Below, in pieces: positions 1 through 13,518 of a DNA stretch of 64,000 nt. A model generated the notes under the pieces. It did no database searches. It was not told the DNA's origin and was given only the letters and a program-made list of their open reading frames with translations. The DNA comes from Hetaerina americana. Taxonomy: Eukaryota > Arthropoda > Insecta > Odonata > Calopterygidae. The position numbers were made by a program, and so were the translations under genes. The first letter of the stretch is position 1. Each line of letters opens with the position of its first letter. The stretch lies in NCBI GenBank assembly GCA_022747635.1, contig JAKTNV010000624.1, positions 1 to 64,000 on the forward strand, given 5' to 3'.

Positions 1-15
1 ACCAGCTCAAAGTAA
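1..15 (+). CDS. H2B: Histone H2B, 3' end only
   Basis: The window opens inside the last codons of an H2B gene. The bases encode the C-terminal T-S-S-K followed by TAA, and they match the ends of the complete H2B genes downstream. The rest lies outside the window. Confidence 0.93.
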   Translation, partial: TSSK

Positions 16-3000
16 ATTCCTCGACGGGATTGCTTTGATGCATCCTAACGGCCCTTCTAAGGGCCATGAAATAATCTTCAGTTTTCAAATACCCGACTGC
101 GATGGGCAATCGTCAATACTCGGCCGCAAAGGACGTACATAAATAAACGTAAAAACCTGGGAAATTAGAGTCCCACGCTTTCCTCCGATTCACCAACTAC
201 TTACCTGGTGTGCACGCGCGCGGTTCACGAAAAAATAGAGTAAATGTAAAGGAGAAACTTATGACAATAAAAGATGGACGAATTTCTTACCTCCTATTCA
301 AATATATTTTCTACTGCTATGCGTCTGCATTTGATGAAAATGACCGTCGAGATATTAAGGAAAAAATATTATATTCCCATGATTACTTCCCTTTCACCCA
401 GTACTTTTCAAACCACTGACCTGCTATGCTCGTTTCTCAGACGTAAGCCTTGACTTACATGTCTCCCTCCGTCAAAAATAATATGGATTCACGGCGTCCG
501 TCTCCCTCCGAAACTGGTACGCTTGTGGTCACGTTGCTCCTGCTTCACTTCCAGGGGCAGTAAATGACAGGTCCCCACATGCCCTTCCCACGCGGCCGTT
601 TTTCCGCGAAGGCTAATTCCGCTTAACCTCCCGTCCCATCCGCTACGTCGTAAAACTCCTCGGGGGTTCAACGCGAGGAGGCAGGTAATGCGACCCGTCC
701 TCGCCCCAAGTTTCTACGTTAACCAGAAAAGGGCTGTCGCAATGACCCACGTGGCATTCCGCACGAGGAAGAAATTTCTGTGGAAACCTCGCAAGCATAG
801 AACGCAGCTGGGCAACAGCGTTCCTTGTACATTCACCAAGTCGTGACGAGCAGGCGTCGCAATAAACAAAATGGCGGGCAGTGAGCGCTTCCGTGGATTT
901 TCCATTGTGCTAATTCTATCCAATCAATCAATTCCCAGAAACTATTTCTACGGAATGCATCGTCGTTAACAGCATATGGAATCAGCATCATTCGCACAAA
1001 TAACAATTTATGTAATGGGCATCGGGTTTCCTTCTTGGAAAATCGCCATCTCGCTGAAACAATGTTGATAAACCTCCTCTGAACGAATCCCCCAAGTATT
1101 TTAAAGTCGATTGAGTGATTTTTCATCCTTTTCCGCAATTTTTTTTTTGCGATACTGCAACGATTTATCAGCAATTGATTACAAATGCATCGAGACAGAC
1201 GTGACAAGTAGACCAGTTCTTTGATCACCATGCCTCCAAATGACCGATTCTTGTTATAGTTTTGAACCGGGGTCCCTTCCGCGGGACACGACTCATTCCC
1301 CTTCTTTTGAACGAAATTAACCTTTCCAGAAATCTTTACTTGTCTTGTCACGCCACAGAACAGAAAATGTTTCTCTAGGCAAAAGTTAAATGGTCCCAGT
1401 CCCAACTTACCCGCTAATTTTATTACGTTGATACACAAGGGATGGAAGGACATACGTTAATGTTGTTTATTTCTTTGCGGGATTAGGGAAATGAAATCTA
1501 GGGAAAAGAGGTCGAAGTTTGACGTGAAAGAGAAATCTTTAAAATTAGCGGCCGGTATAATCATTTATGAGATGATTGCATAACGTTTTCATTAAGGCGA
1601 CTCTTCCTACAAGTGCATTTCTGACGAAAAAGGTTGCCGCATGTGCCTACCTGTCCGTCCTTTTAGCATTTCAACTTTCTGCAAATTTGGTGAAAATCTT
1701 TACCGCATTAGCCCCATTGAAGAATCCACCCCGGCCGCATTTTGACACTAGGTACACGAGATCGTCACTTCACCGTATTCGACAACCGATTTCCCGCAGT
1801 GGCGTTAACCGAAGGACGCTCGGCTTTGAGGACAATAGTGATTCGTGAAGCGATATTTAATCAGATTCATCTAGTAACAGTGGCCGGGAATGGAATGGAA
1901 TAACGTCCTTGCCTAGGCAACTTAGTAACATACAACTTAACTACGGACGGGAGAAAATGCCGACGAGCCGTGAAGCGGTGTAAATTTCATAACGATCGTG
2001 TGATTTTAAGACTCATGATATACACCATGACGATTAATTACCTTAGCAGTTGTGGTGATGCTTAATCACCGGGATATCATGTAATGTCATACCAGTCACA
2101 GCGAGGCGTTAATACTTAACATTGAACTTTGTCAAATTTGTGTAGTTGAAATCACCCTTATGACATCTGTTAATAAATTCATCCACACAGAGTACCAAAT
2201 TAGTAAAATATCTCGGGTACGCAGCGATATGTAAACGGAGACAGTTTTTTTTTCAAAATCTCGGAATGGATGACAAACGTCCTCCATTAGCGAACATTTA
2301 TGACAGTCATCACCTACCTCCTGCCGTGATAATGTCAAATTTTGCAATGCAACTACTGGTAATAAGAATGATTAAATTCGAGTCAACTAGTGTTACTTTC
2401 GAATAACGTTCCCCCATTGACACAACTGTCATTTACATATGAACACTAGAAACTAACACACACGAACGTGCACATAGACCTACGCAACCTTCAGTCGTCT
2501 ACTTCATCGTGAGTGGATTGAATCCTCTTAACTCCTGATTGACTTTCGCTTCACATTGCAATGATCCCAGATTGGCCGGGGAAAAGACGACTATTTGTTT
2601 TCCTGTTCACTGGAATGCTTATTTCGTATCTTTTATGGTGATGTGCTAGGTACCAGACAGCTTAAAATTGTTAATCATCGTTCTTTTATTACTCGTGACG
2701 ATAAAGTTGCTTCCGCATCGCTAAGAACCTCAAGGAATCAACAATGAACGGGGATGAAATATTTGATGGGTCCACATGTATTGATTAAGTAATGCAGAAC
2801 GAAGTAGATACTGAGTAATTGAATTAACACAGGGGCTTCTTCGAGACAGAACCGAGAAATGATGTTCCGTGAACTGTCGACGGTGATAGAGTTCCACGAA
2901 AGAGAGGTCGTAGAGGAATGAACGGTTCCGGCTGTTAATGCCGCCCCTAGTCCCCCCAACCCCGCAAGCACTGGAAACCAGCCTGGATCCCTGATTACGA

Positions 3001-4865
3001 TCCCAGGAAAAATCGTGTTCAAGTCTTTCCTACGCCAGATAGTATAATCTGTCATCACTATTGAACGCCGCATCACGCCCCGACGGCTTTTTCCCACGTT
3101 TTTTTTATTTATTCACAGGAATGTTTTCCAGGTAAGGGCTATTCACTCTACCTTATCCGTCAATCACTATCCCGACCCTCGAAAGTTATAAGGAAAAGTC
3201 GACCATTGCTCTAATGAAAGATATTATTCCAACGGCATGGAGGTAAAAAACAAGATCCATATGCTTGACACACATTATGTCGATTGGAAACAAGTGGAAA
3301 CGATGTGAAATTAGGTTGGAAGCAACTGAAAAATATTGTGACACGAATACAAGCCGTCATAGCTCCGCAACTACGACGAAAGGGATGTGGATATTATTGA
3401 GTTAAACGCATCTGTCCTATTTGCTTATGGCGATTCCCATCGTAATGATCGCGCATACAATCCCGCGATGCGCCCTATTTTCGCCGTTTCCGTGAATAAG
3501 ACGTACGGCGGGGGATGTGTACCGAGCGAAATTGCCGACACGAATTACGTACGCTTACGAGAGCCTGGTTTTCAAGGATCGCTTTCACGTTGACTACGTC
3601 CCCGAGGTATCCCATCACACAGGGTCATTTAACGTGACATACAGCGTGTGTGTGGGAGGGATTTTTTTTTTTAAGGTCGTAGGGGTGTATTCCGTAACTT
3701 GACGGCACCGTGGAGAAAAGCACATCCAACGCATCGCACAGATAAGGAAGGTTAATAAAAGAAATGTACGCGATAACAAGTCGACGGCAGACGACTCTCC
3801 TCTTCGAAAGACGTGCAAGGAAACTAGGGTAGACATCCGCGGAAACGTGGATGTGGCGCCGTTTCAACGACAATAAGAGTTTTCCCGTGATGAAGTATCA
3901 TTTCGTTTCCGATGACATGCCGGTTGCTACAAATTCATCATCCCGCAACGAGGTACCGACGTCCGAAGCCGTTGGAGACGGAGCAAACTCGTCACGGCCG
4001 GGTCGCCACTGCGCGCCCTCGGCTACTACATTGTTTTTCCCGCCCGCTCACGGGGCTAAAGCATAATTCGGCGCCATCCTCGACTTTGTTGTACGTGAAC
4101 TTTGACGTCCCATTCGCGTGCGTACAGTTCATTTCTTTTTCCCCTTCGGCCACCCCATGCAACCATTTCGAAGCCCACGCGGACGCGTCGTAAGGCGTGC
4201 GCTTAACGGGTGACTCCGTCTCCATTTGCGACTCGATAATCCTTTCCCACGGGCGCGGGAGGTGGGTGCGTCGCGACGCCCCCGAGTCGTCGAAAAATGC
4301 ATAAACGTCCGCTTACGGGACAGGCACCGGGGAGGAACAGGAGGAAGGTTTGACAGGCGCCGAGTCAGGGGGAAGGCGTCCGAAGGGACCGTCTTCTCGG
4401 GGCCGCTTTCCGCGGCCGGCGCGCGGCCCACCGGGTCGCGAGCGCGTCCAATACCAGGTGAAGGATGGCCTCGAACGTACGTTACCTCGGATCTCGAGGA
4501 ATCGACCCCGGTAGAAACGTGTGCAACGTTTATTCCCGGGTACGCCTTCGACAGGACGACAACCCGTATTTTGACGACCCGCTGCACACGAACTGGGCTC
4601 GCCAAACGCCTGGCGCCGCCACGGCCGACAGGGTGGAACCCTGACGGGCGCCGCGGCGCAAGGCGCCCTCGTTACGCGCCCCCGACACTCTCCGAAACGC
4701 GAAAGTCGGAGGAGGAGTGGAGTACAAACAATCCGAGAAGCGCACCGGAGGCGAGAGGAAGAGATCGTATTTTGCTCCGAAATGGTACGATAGCAAGGTG
4801 GACTTTCGTATGAAATCCATGTCTTGGTAATTTTCTCTTTCTATCATCACGCAGCAGCCGATAAC
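16..4865. other. Long intergenic spacer H2B to H1 (leading partial unit)
   Basis: About 4.85 kb with no recognisable gene apart from the H2B stem-loop at its start. The first ~3.9 kb is mixed to AT-rich, with short homopolymer runs (for example T11 near 3662). From ~3950 to 4860 it becomes GC- and CpG-rich and leads into H1. Open frames occur on both strands (206 aa minus at 833-1453; 195 aa plus at 4226-4813; 158 aa minus at 4129-4605), but none resembles a known family and the GC-rich ones overlap on opposite strands. I saw no 5S rRNA, tRNA or snRNA. Compared with other units it lacks one G near 3580. Confidence 0.8.
50..65 (+). promoter_or_regulatory. Histone mRNA 3' stem-loop (H2B)
   Basis: GGCCCTTCTAAGGGCC forms a 6-bp stem with a 4-nt loop, 35 nt after the H2B stop. 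This is the stem-loop bound by SLBP that replaces a poly(A) tail on replication-dependent histone mRNAs. An A/G-rich stretch follows and may be the histone downstream element. Confidence 0.95.
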
Positions 4866-5612
4866 ATGGCAGACGCAGCATCTGGAGCAGCGGCAGCCGC
4901 ACCACCGGCAGCCCAGCCTTCGGGCACCGTCGCAGTAAAACCCCTGCCTTCTTCAGGAACCTCCGCGGCTTCCAAGAAGGCCAGCAAGGGCGGAGCAGCC
5001 AAGAAGGCTCGCGCAAAGCCGTCGCACCCGCCCACTTCCGAGATGGTTAACAACGCAGTCAAGGGCCTCAAGGAGCGCGGTGGCTCTTCCCTTCAAGCCA
5101 TCAAGAAGTACATCGCAGCCAGCTACAAAGTGGACGCCGAGAGGCTCTCGCCTTTCATCAAGAAGTACCTCAAGGCGGCCGTCACCGCCGGAACTCTCGT
5201 CCAGACCAAGGGAAAGGGCGCCTCAGGTTCCTTCAAGCTGAGCCACAGCAAGAAGGCCGCACCCGCGGCAGCCAGCGGGACGACCAAGGCGAAAAAGGTC
5301 GTCAAGAAGACGGGAGTAAAGAAACCGAAAGCGGTCGGAGCCAAGAAGTCCTCCGAGAAGGCGTCCAGTGGCACCAAGAGGTCCGCGCCCAAGGAGCGAA
5401 GCAAGTCCGCGCCACCAGCCAAGAAGGCGAAGAAGGCGGCGGACAAGCCAAAGAAGAAGCCGGCGGCTGGGAAACCCGCCGCCAAGGCGGCAAAGTCCCC
5501 GTCGAAGGCGAAAAAGGCGGCCACCAAACCCAAGACCCCCAAGCCCAAGAAGACGCCCACCAAGGCCAAGCCCGCCGCCAAGAAACCTTCCGCCGCCCAG
5601 AAAAAGAAGTGA
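4866..5612 (+). CDS. H1: Linker histone H1 (unit A)
   Basis: A 248-aa linker histone that binds nucleosome entry/exit DNA and compacts chromatin. Residues 1-53 are an Ala/Pro/Lys-rich tail. Residues ~54-126 form the GH5 winged-helix domain, with the landmark [12 protein letters not shown] and the closing [12 protein letters not shown]. Residues ~127-248 are a Lys/Ala/Pro tail carrying S/T-P-x-K type sites suited to CDK phosphorylation. The start is the ATG at 4866 (MADAASG); the open frame extends 14 codons upstream but has no other ATG there. No TATA box is visible in the ~170 bp upstream, consistent with the TATA-less H1 promoters known in Drosophila. H1 converges on H3. Confidence 0.96.
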   Translation: MADAASGAAAAAPPAAQPSGTVAVKPLPSSGTSAASKKASKGGAAKKARAKPSHPPTSEMVNNAVKGLKERGGSSLQAIKKYIAASYKVDAERLSPFIKKYLKAAVTAGTLVQTKGKGASGSFKLSHSKKAAPAAASGTTKAKKVVKKTGVKKPKAVGAKKSSEKASSGTKRSAPKERSKSAPPAKKAKKAADKPKKKPAAGKPAAKAAKSPSKAKKAATKPKTPKPKKTPTKAKPAAKKPSAAQKKK

Positions 5613-5666
5613 ACCATCACTGCTTCGCCACCGGCGCACCTAGGACAGCAGACAGCGTCCAATCTC

Positions 5667-5682
5667 GGTCCTTTTTAGGACC
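5667..5682 (+). promoter_or_regulatory. Histone mRNA 3' stem-loop (H1, unit A)
   Basis: GGTCCTTTTTAGGACC, 55 nt after the H1 stop; 6-bp stem with TTTT loop. Confidence 0.93.
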
Positions 5683-6066
5683 ATCATGTCTTCCAAAGAT
5701 GCTTGCCACTCAATGCCCACGCCACTGAGCACGCCCAAAGTTAACATTTATCATGATTAATGCCATGCAAAAACAACGGTCCTATTTAAAATTGATGATG
5801 CGACATGGACGGACGAAAAAAAAAATTAAGAATAACATTCATAGAACGTGTAAAATGAACAACACGTCACGGAGTATTGTTTTCTTTTCGTTAAGCGCGT
5901 CAGGTAAGCATCGCACGAACTTTTATTTCATCTCATTTCATGCGTAGCCGTGCAAACGCACTTGCCATGCGCAAAGGAAATTTCATGTCGTCCATCATTC
6001 CAATGGATTTACATCGTCGTTAATTATTGTGCGATCGTGCTAAATTCAAACTTTTAAGTATGTACT

Positions 6067-6082
6067 GGTCCTGAAAAGGACC
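6067..6082 (-). promoter_or_regulatory. Histone mRNA 3' stem-loop (H3, unit A)
   Basis: On the minus strand GGTCCTTTTCAGGACC, 27 nt beyond the H3 stop. Confidence 0.94.
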
Positions 6083-6108
6083 TTTGTTTTTCGGCCGAAA
6101 GTAGCTTT

Positions 6109-7024
<916 letters not shown>

Positions 7025-7075
7025 ACACGACGCGACGGGATCGCCATCCGACACCCGGCGTACGTCGATAAAAAA

Positions 7076-7091
7076 GGTCCTTCTAAGGACC
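7076..7091 (+). promoter_or_regulatory. Histone mRNA 3' stem-loop (H4, unit A)
   Basis: GGTCCTTCTAAGGACC, perfect 6-bp stem with a TCTA loop. Confidence 0.95.
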
Positions 7092-7277
7092 AATACAATG
7101 TTCAGAGATGGAGCTAATCCTTTGCCATAACGGAACGAAAAATTATTCGCTATAGCGTATGTGACGGCGATAAATAGTAAAGTAAGACCTGTTCGAGCGC
7201 ACAGGAAAAATGGCGGTGATAATAGAGTTGAAATTGTATGAGCCTTTACCGACGTTAAAGACATTGTCAGCGAATCG

Positions 7278-7395
7278 GAATAAGCACGTGGCAACGGACT
7301 GGCGACAATGTATATCGCGCCGTTGCAACCGTACATGAATAAGCACGTGGCAACGGACTGGCGACAATGTGTATCGCGCCGTTGCAACCATACAT
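7278..7395. repeat. 59-bp direct repeat, two copies (unit A)
   Basis: Two tandem 59-bp copies (7278-7336 and 7337-7395) differing at a few positions. Each contains the palindrome CACGTG and an inverted repeat GCAACGG ... CCGTTGC about 22 nt apart. The function is unknown. Confidence 0.85.
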
Positions 7396-7664
7396 GTTAA
7401 CAAGAAATAACGTAGTTAAGCGGCAGATTGCAGGTGAAATTTTATGACAGACTATGAAATACATTGTAAACGAAGCAGTGTCACCTTCAATCATTCTTCG
7501 TTGCATTTCAGCACAAACGCTTTCACTTTTTATACGCTTTATTTCCCATCGTTTACCTTAGCCCAATTATAGCTCCACGTTTCATTCGCTATGCTTATTA
7601 CGTTTATTGTTATTATTATTTTTTTCACATGACATTTATCGCGTACATCTCTCTAGTATGTTCT

Positions 7665-7680
7665 GGTCCTGAAAAGGACC
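7665..7680 (-). promoter_or_regulatory. Histone mRNA 3' stem-loop (H2A, unit A)
   Basis: On the minus strand GGTCCTTTTCAGGACC, 23 nt past the H2A stop; the same 16-mer as the H3 stem-loop. Confidence 0.95.
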
Positions 7681-7702
7681 TTTTATGCGCACAGCGTGAT
7701 GC

Positions 7703-8295
<593 letters not shown>

Positions 8296-8667
8296 ATGCC
8301 ACCCAAGACGAGCGGAAAGGCTGCGAAGAAAGCGGGCAAGGCCCAGAAGAACATCTCCAAGGGAGACAAGAAGAAGAAGCGCAGGAGGAAGGAGAGCTAC
8401 GCAATCTACATCTACAAAGTGCTGAAGCAGGTGCACCCCGACACCGGAATCTCCAGCAAGGCCATGAGCATCATGAACAGCTTCGTCAACGATATTTTCG
8501 AGAGAATCGCCGCCGAAGCTTCTCGCCTGGCTCACTACAACAAGCGCTCCACCATCACCAGCCGGGAGGTGCAGACCGCCGTCAGGCTCTTGCTTCCCGG
8601 TGAGCTGGCCAAGCACGCCGTCTCCGAGGGGACCAAGGCCGTCACCAAGTACACCAGCTCAAAGTAA
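8296..8667 (+). CDS. H2B: Histone H2B (unit A)
   Basis: 123 aa, starting [19 protein letters not shown] and ending AVTKYTSSK, as in insect H2B. The histone fold runs ~35-100 with [19 protein letters not shown]. The C-terminal lysine in VTKYTSSK is the conserved ubiquitylation site. The ATG at 8296 follows CACC, a good initiation context; three in-frame codons upstream lack an ATG. A stem-loop follows the stop by 35 nt. Confidence 0.98.
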   Translation: MPPKTSGKAAKKAGKAQKNISKGDKKKKRRRKESYAIYIYKVLKQVHPDTGISSKAMSIMNSFVNDIFERIAAEASRLAHYNKRSTITSREVQTAVRLLLPGELAKHAVSEGTKAVTKYTSSK

Positions 8668-11600
8668 ATTCCTCGACGGGATTGCTTTGATGCATCCTAA
8701 CGGCCCTTCTAAGGGCCATGAAATAATCTTCAGTTTTCAAATACCCGACTGCGATGGGCAATCGTCAATACTCGGCCGCAAAGGACGTACATAAATAAAC
8801 GTAAAAACCTGGGAAATTAGAGTCCCACGCTTTCCTCCGATTCACCAACTACTTACCTGGTGTGCACGCGCGCGGTTCACGAAAAAATAGAGTAAATGTA
8901 AAGGAGAAACTTATGACAATAAAAGATGGACGAATTTCTTACCTCCTATTCAAATATATTTTCTACTGCTATGCGTCTGCATTTGATGAAAATGACCGTC
9001 GAGATATTAAGGAAAAAATATTATATTCCCATGATTACTTCCCTTTCACCCAGTACTTTTCAAACCACTGACCTGCTATGCTCGTTTCTCAGACGTAAGC
9101 CTTGACTTACATGTCTCCCTCCGTCAAAAATAATATGGATTCACGGCGTCCGTCTCCCTCCGAAACTGGTACGCTTGTGGTCACGTTGCTCCTGCTTCAC
9201 TTCCAGGGGCAGTAAATGACAGGTCCCCACATGCCCTTCCCACGCGGCCGTTTTTCCGCGAAGGCTAATTCCGCTTAACCTCCCGTCCCATCCGCTACGT
9301 CGTAAAACTCCTCGGGGGTTCAACGCGAGGAGGCAGGTAATGCGACCCGTCCTCGCCCCAAGTTTCTACGTTAACCAGAAAAGGGCTGTCGCAATGACCC
9401 ACGTGGCATTCCGCACGAGGAAGAAATTTCTGTGGAAACCTCGCAAGCATAGAACGCAGCTGGGCAACAGCGTTCCTTGTACATTCACCAAGTCGTGACG
9501 AGCAGGCGTCGCAATAAACAAAATGGCGGGCAGTGAGCGCTTCCGTGGATTTTCCATTGTGCTAATTCTATCCAATCAATCAATTCCCAGAAACTATTTC
9601 TACGGAATGCATCGTCGTTAACAGCATATGGAATCAGCATCATTCGCACAAATAACAATTTATGTAATGGGCATCGGGTTTCCTTCTTGGAAAATCGCCA
9701 TCTCGCTGAAACAATGTTGATAAACCTCCTCTGAACGAATCCCCCAAGTATTTTAAAGTCGATTGAGTGATTTTTCATCCTTTTCCGCAATTTTTTTTTT
9801 GCGATACTGCAACGATTTATCAGCAATTGATTACAAATGCATCGAGACAGACGTGACAAGTAGACCAGTTCTTTGATCACCATGCCTCCAAATGACCGAT
9901 TCTTGTTATAGTTTTGAACCGGGGTCCCTTCCGCGGGACACGACTCATTCCCCTTCTTTTGAACGAAATTAACCTTTCCAGAAATCTTTACTTGTCTTGT
10001 CACGCCACAGAACAGAAAATGTTTCTCTAGGCAAAAGTTAAATGGTCCCAGTCCCAACTTACCCGCTAATTTTATTACGTTGATACACAAGGGATGGAAG
10101 GACATACGTTAATGTTGTTTATTTCTTTGCGGGATTAGGGAAATGAAATCTAGGGAAAAGAGGTCGAAGTTTGACGTGAAAGAGAAATCTTTAAAATTAG
10201 CGGCCGGTATAATCATTTATGAGATGATTGCATAACGTTTTCATTAAGGCGACTCTTCCTACAAGTGCATTTCTGACGAAAAAGGTTGCCGCATGTGCCT
10301 ACCTGTCCGTCCTTTTAGCATTTCAACTTTCTGCAAATTTGGTGAAAATCTTTACCGCATTAGCCCCATTGAAGAATCCACCCCGGCCGCATTTTGACAC
10401 TAGGTACACGAGATCGTCACTTCACCGTATTCGACAACCGATTTCCCGCAGTGGCGTTAACCGAAGGACGCTCGGCTTTGAGGACAATAGTGATTCGTGA
10501 AGCGATATTTAATCAGATTCATCTAGTAACAGTGGCCGGGAATGGAATGGAATAACGTCCTTGCCTAGGCAACTTAGTAACATACAACTTAACTACGGAC
10601 GGGAGAAAATGCCGACGAGCCGTGAAGCGGTGTAAATTTCATAACGATCGTGTGATTTTAAGACTCATGATATACACCATGACGATTAATTACCTTAGCA
10701 GTTGTGGTGATGCTTAATCACCGGGATATCATGTAATGTCATACCAGTCACAGCGAGGCGTTAATACTTAACATTGAACTTTGTCAAATTTGTGTAGTTG
10801 AAATCACCCTTATGACATCTGTTAATAAATTCATCCACACAGAGTACCAAATTAGTAAAATATCTCGGGTACGCAGCGATATGTAAACGGAGACAGTTTT
10901 TTTTTCAAAATCTCGGAATGGATGACAAACGTCCTCCATTAGCGAACATTTATGACAGTCATCACCTACCTCCTGCCGTGATAATGTCAAATTTTGCAAT
11001 GCAACTACTGGTAATAAGAATGATTAAATTCGAGTCAACTAGTGTTACTTTCGAATAACGTTCCCCCATTGACACAACTGTCATTTACATATGAACACTA
11101 GAAACTAACACACACGAACGTGCACATAGACCTACGCAACCTTCAGTCGTCTACTTCATCGTGAGTGGATTGAATCCTCTTAACTCCTGATTGACTTTCG
11201 CTTCACATTGCAATGATCCCAGATTGGCCGGGGAAAAGACGACTATTTGTTTTCCTGTTCACTGGAATGCTTATTTCGTATCTTTTATGGTGATGTGCTA
11301 GGTACCAGACAGCTTAAAATTGTTAATCATCGTTCTTTTATTACTCGTGACGATAAAGTTGCTTCCGCATCGCTAAGAACCTCAAGGAATCAACAATGAA
11401 CGGGGATGAAATATTTGATGGGTCCACATGTATTGATTAAGTAATGCAGAACGAAGTAGATACTGAGTAATTGAATTAACACAGGGGCTTCTTCGAGACA
11501 GAACCGAGAAATGATGTTCCGTGAACTGTCGACGGTGATAGAGTTCCACGAAAGAGAGGTCGTAGAGGAATGAACGGTTCCGGCTGTTAATGCCGCCCCT

Positions 11601-13518
11601 AGTCCCCCCAACCCCGCAAGCACTGGAAACCAGCCTGGATCCCTGATTACGATCCCAGGAAAAATCGTGTTCAAGTCTTTCCTACGCCAGATAGTATAAT
11701 CTGTCATCACTATTGAACGCCGCATCACGCCCCGACGGCTTTTTCCCACGTTTTTTTTATTTATTCACAGGAATGTTTTCCAGGTAAGGGCTATTCACTC
11801 TACCTTATCCGTCAATCACTATCCCGACCCTCGAAAGTTATAAGGAAAAGTCGACCATTGCTCTAATGAAAGATATTATTCCAACGGCATGGAGGTAAAA
11901 AACAAGATCCATATGCTTGACACACATTATGTCGATTGGAAACAAGTGGAAACGATGTGAAATTAGGTTGGAAGCAACTGAAAAATATTGTGACACGAAT
12001 ACAAGCCGTCATAGCTCCGCAACTACGACGAAAGGGATGTGGATATTATTGAGTTAAACGCATCTGTCCTATTTGCTTATGGCGATTCCCATCGTAATGA
12101 TCGCGCATACAATCCCGCGATGCGCCCTATTTTCGCCGTTTCCGTGAATAAGACGTACGGCGGGGGATGTGTACCGAGCGAAATTGCCGACACGAATTAC
12201 GTACGCTTACGAGAGCCTGGTTTTCAAGGAGTCGCTTTCACGTTGACTACGTCCCCGAGGTATCCCATCACACAGGGTCATTTAACGTGACATACAGCGT
12301 GTGTGTGGGAGGGATTTTTTTTTTTAAGGTCGTAGGGGTGTATTCCGTAACTTGACGGCACCGTGGAGAAAAGCACATCCAACGCATCGCACAGATAAGG
12401 AAGGTTAATAAAAGAAATGTACGCGATAACAAGTCGACGGCAGACGACTCTCCTCTTCGAAAGACGTGCAAGGAAACTAGGGTAGACATCCGCGGAAACG
12501 TGGATGTGGCGCCGTTTCAACGACAATAAGAGTTTTCCCGTGATGAAGTATCATTTCGTTTCCGATGACATGCCGGTTGCTACAAATTCATCATCCCGCA
12601 ACGAGGTACCGACGTCCGAAGCCGTTGGAGACGGAGCAAACTCGTCACGGCCGGGTCGCCACTGCGCGCCCTCGGCTACTACATTGTTTTTCCCGCCCGC
12701 TCACGGGGCTAAAGCATAATTCGGCGCCATCCTCGACTTTGTTGTACGTGAACTTTGACGTCCCATTCGCGTGCGTACAGTTCATTTCTTTTTCCCCTTC
12801 GGCCACCCCATGCAACCATTTCGAAGCCCACGCGGACGCGTCGTAAGGCGTGCGCTTAACGGGTGACTCCGTCTCCATTTGCGACTCGATAATCCTTTCC
12901 CACGGGCGCGGGAGGTGGGTGCGTCGCGACGCCCCCGAGTCGTCGAAAAATGCATAAACGTCCGCTTACGGGACAGGCACCGGGGAGGAACAGGAGGAAG
13001 GTTTGACAGGCGCCGAGTCAGGGGGAAGGCGTCCGAAGGGACCGTCTTCTCGGGGCCGCTTTCCGCGGCCGGCGCGCGGCCCACCGGGTCGCGAGCGCGT
13101 CCAATACCAGGTGAAGGATGGCCTCGAACGTACGTTACCTCGGATCTCGAGGAATCGACCCCGGTAGAAACGTGTGCAACGTTTATTCCCGGGTACGCCT
13201 TCGACAGGACGACAACCCGTATTTTGACGACCCGCTGCACACGAACTGGGCTCGCCAAACGCCTGGCGCCGCCACGGCCGACAGGGTGGAACCCTGACGG
13301 GCGCCGCGGCGCAAGGCGCCCTCGTTACGCGCCCCCGACACTCTCCGAAACGCGAAAGTCGGAGGAGGAGTGGAGTACAAACAATCCGAGAAGCGCACCG
13401 GAGGCGAGAGGAAGAGATCGTATTTTGCTCCGAAATGGTACGATAGCAAGGTGGACTTTCGTATGAAATCCATGTCTTGGTAATTTTCTCTTTCTATCAT
13501 CACGCAGCAGCCGATAAC
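8668..13518. other. Long spacer H2B to H1 (end of unit A)
   Basis: Full-length 4.85-kb spacer, essentially the same as 16-4865 but with the G near 12231 that the first copy lacks. Its only recognised content is the H2B stem-loop at 8702-8717 and the CpG-rich approach to H1. Confidence 0.8.
8702..8717 (+). promoter_or_regulatory. Histone mRNA 3' stem-loop (H2B, unit A)
   Basis: GGCCCTTCTAAGGGCC after the complete H2B gene. Confidence 0.95.

Larger units (their letters stand above)
5613..6108. other. H1/H3 convergent intergenic region (unit A)
   Basis: 496 bp between two gene 3' ends, holding the H1 stem-loop at one end and the H3 stem-loop (minus strand) at the other. The middle is AT-rich with nothing else recognisable. 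Equivalents are 14266-14761, 18283-18778, 26936-27431, 41262-41757 and 49915-50410. Confidence 0.85.
7025..7702. other. H4/H2A convergent intergenic region (unit A)
   Basis: 678 bp between two 3' ends. It holds the H4 stem-loop, a two-copy 59-bp tandem repeat, an AT-rich stretch and the H2A stem-loop. No gene is seen. Equivalents are 19695-20372, 28348-29025, 42674-43351 and 51327-52004. It is lost from unit B. Confidence 0.85.

Noticed and set aside
833..1453. 206-aa open frame on the minus strand in the spacer (repeated in each full spacer)
   Set aside because: No recognisable domain. Its presence in every unit only reflects near-identity of the units, not selection.
3098..3140. Pyrimidine tract plus CAG followed 13 nt later by CAG/GTAAGG, resembling a micro-exon
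   Set aside because: Histone genes here have no introns and no flanking coding frame uses these sites; likely chance.
4226..4813. 195-aa open frame upstream of H1
   Set aside because: It lies in GC-rich sequence with overlapping long frames on the opposite strand, has an Arg/Pro/Gly-heavy composition and no family match; taken as a composition effect.
16..4865. 5S rRNA, tRNA or U7 snRNA gene in the histone spacer, as seen in some animals
   Set aside because: No matching conserved blocks were found by eye; a covariance-model search would be needed to exclude a diverged small RNA.
5123..5662. Long minus-strand frames opposite H1
   Set aside because: They are shadows of the Lys/Ala-rich H1 coding sequence.
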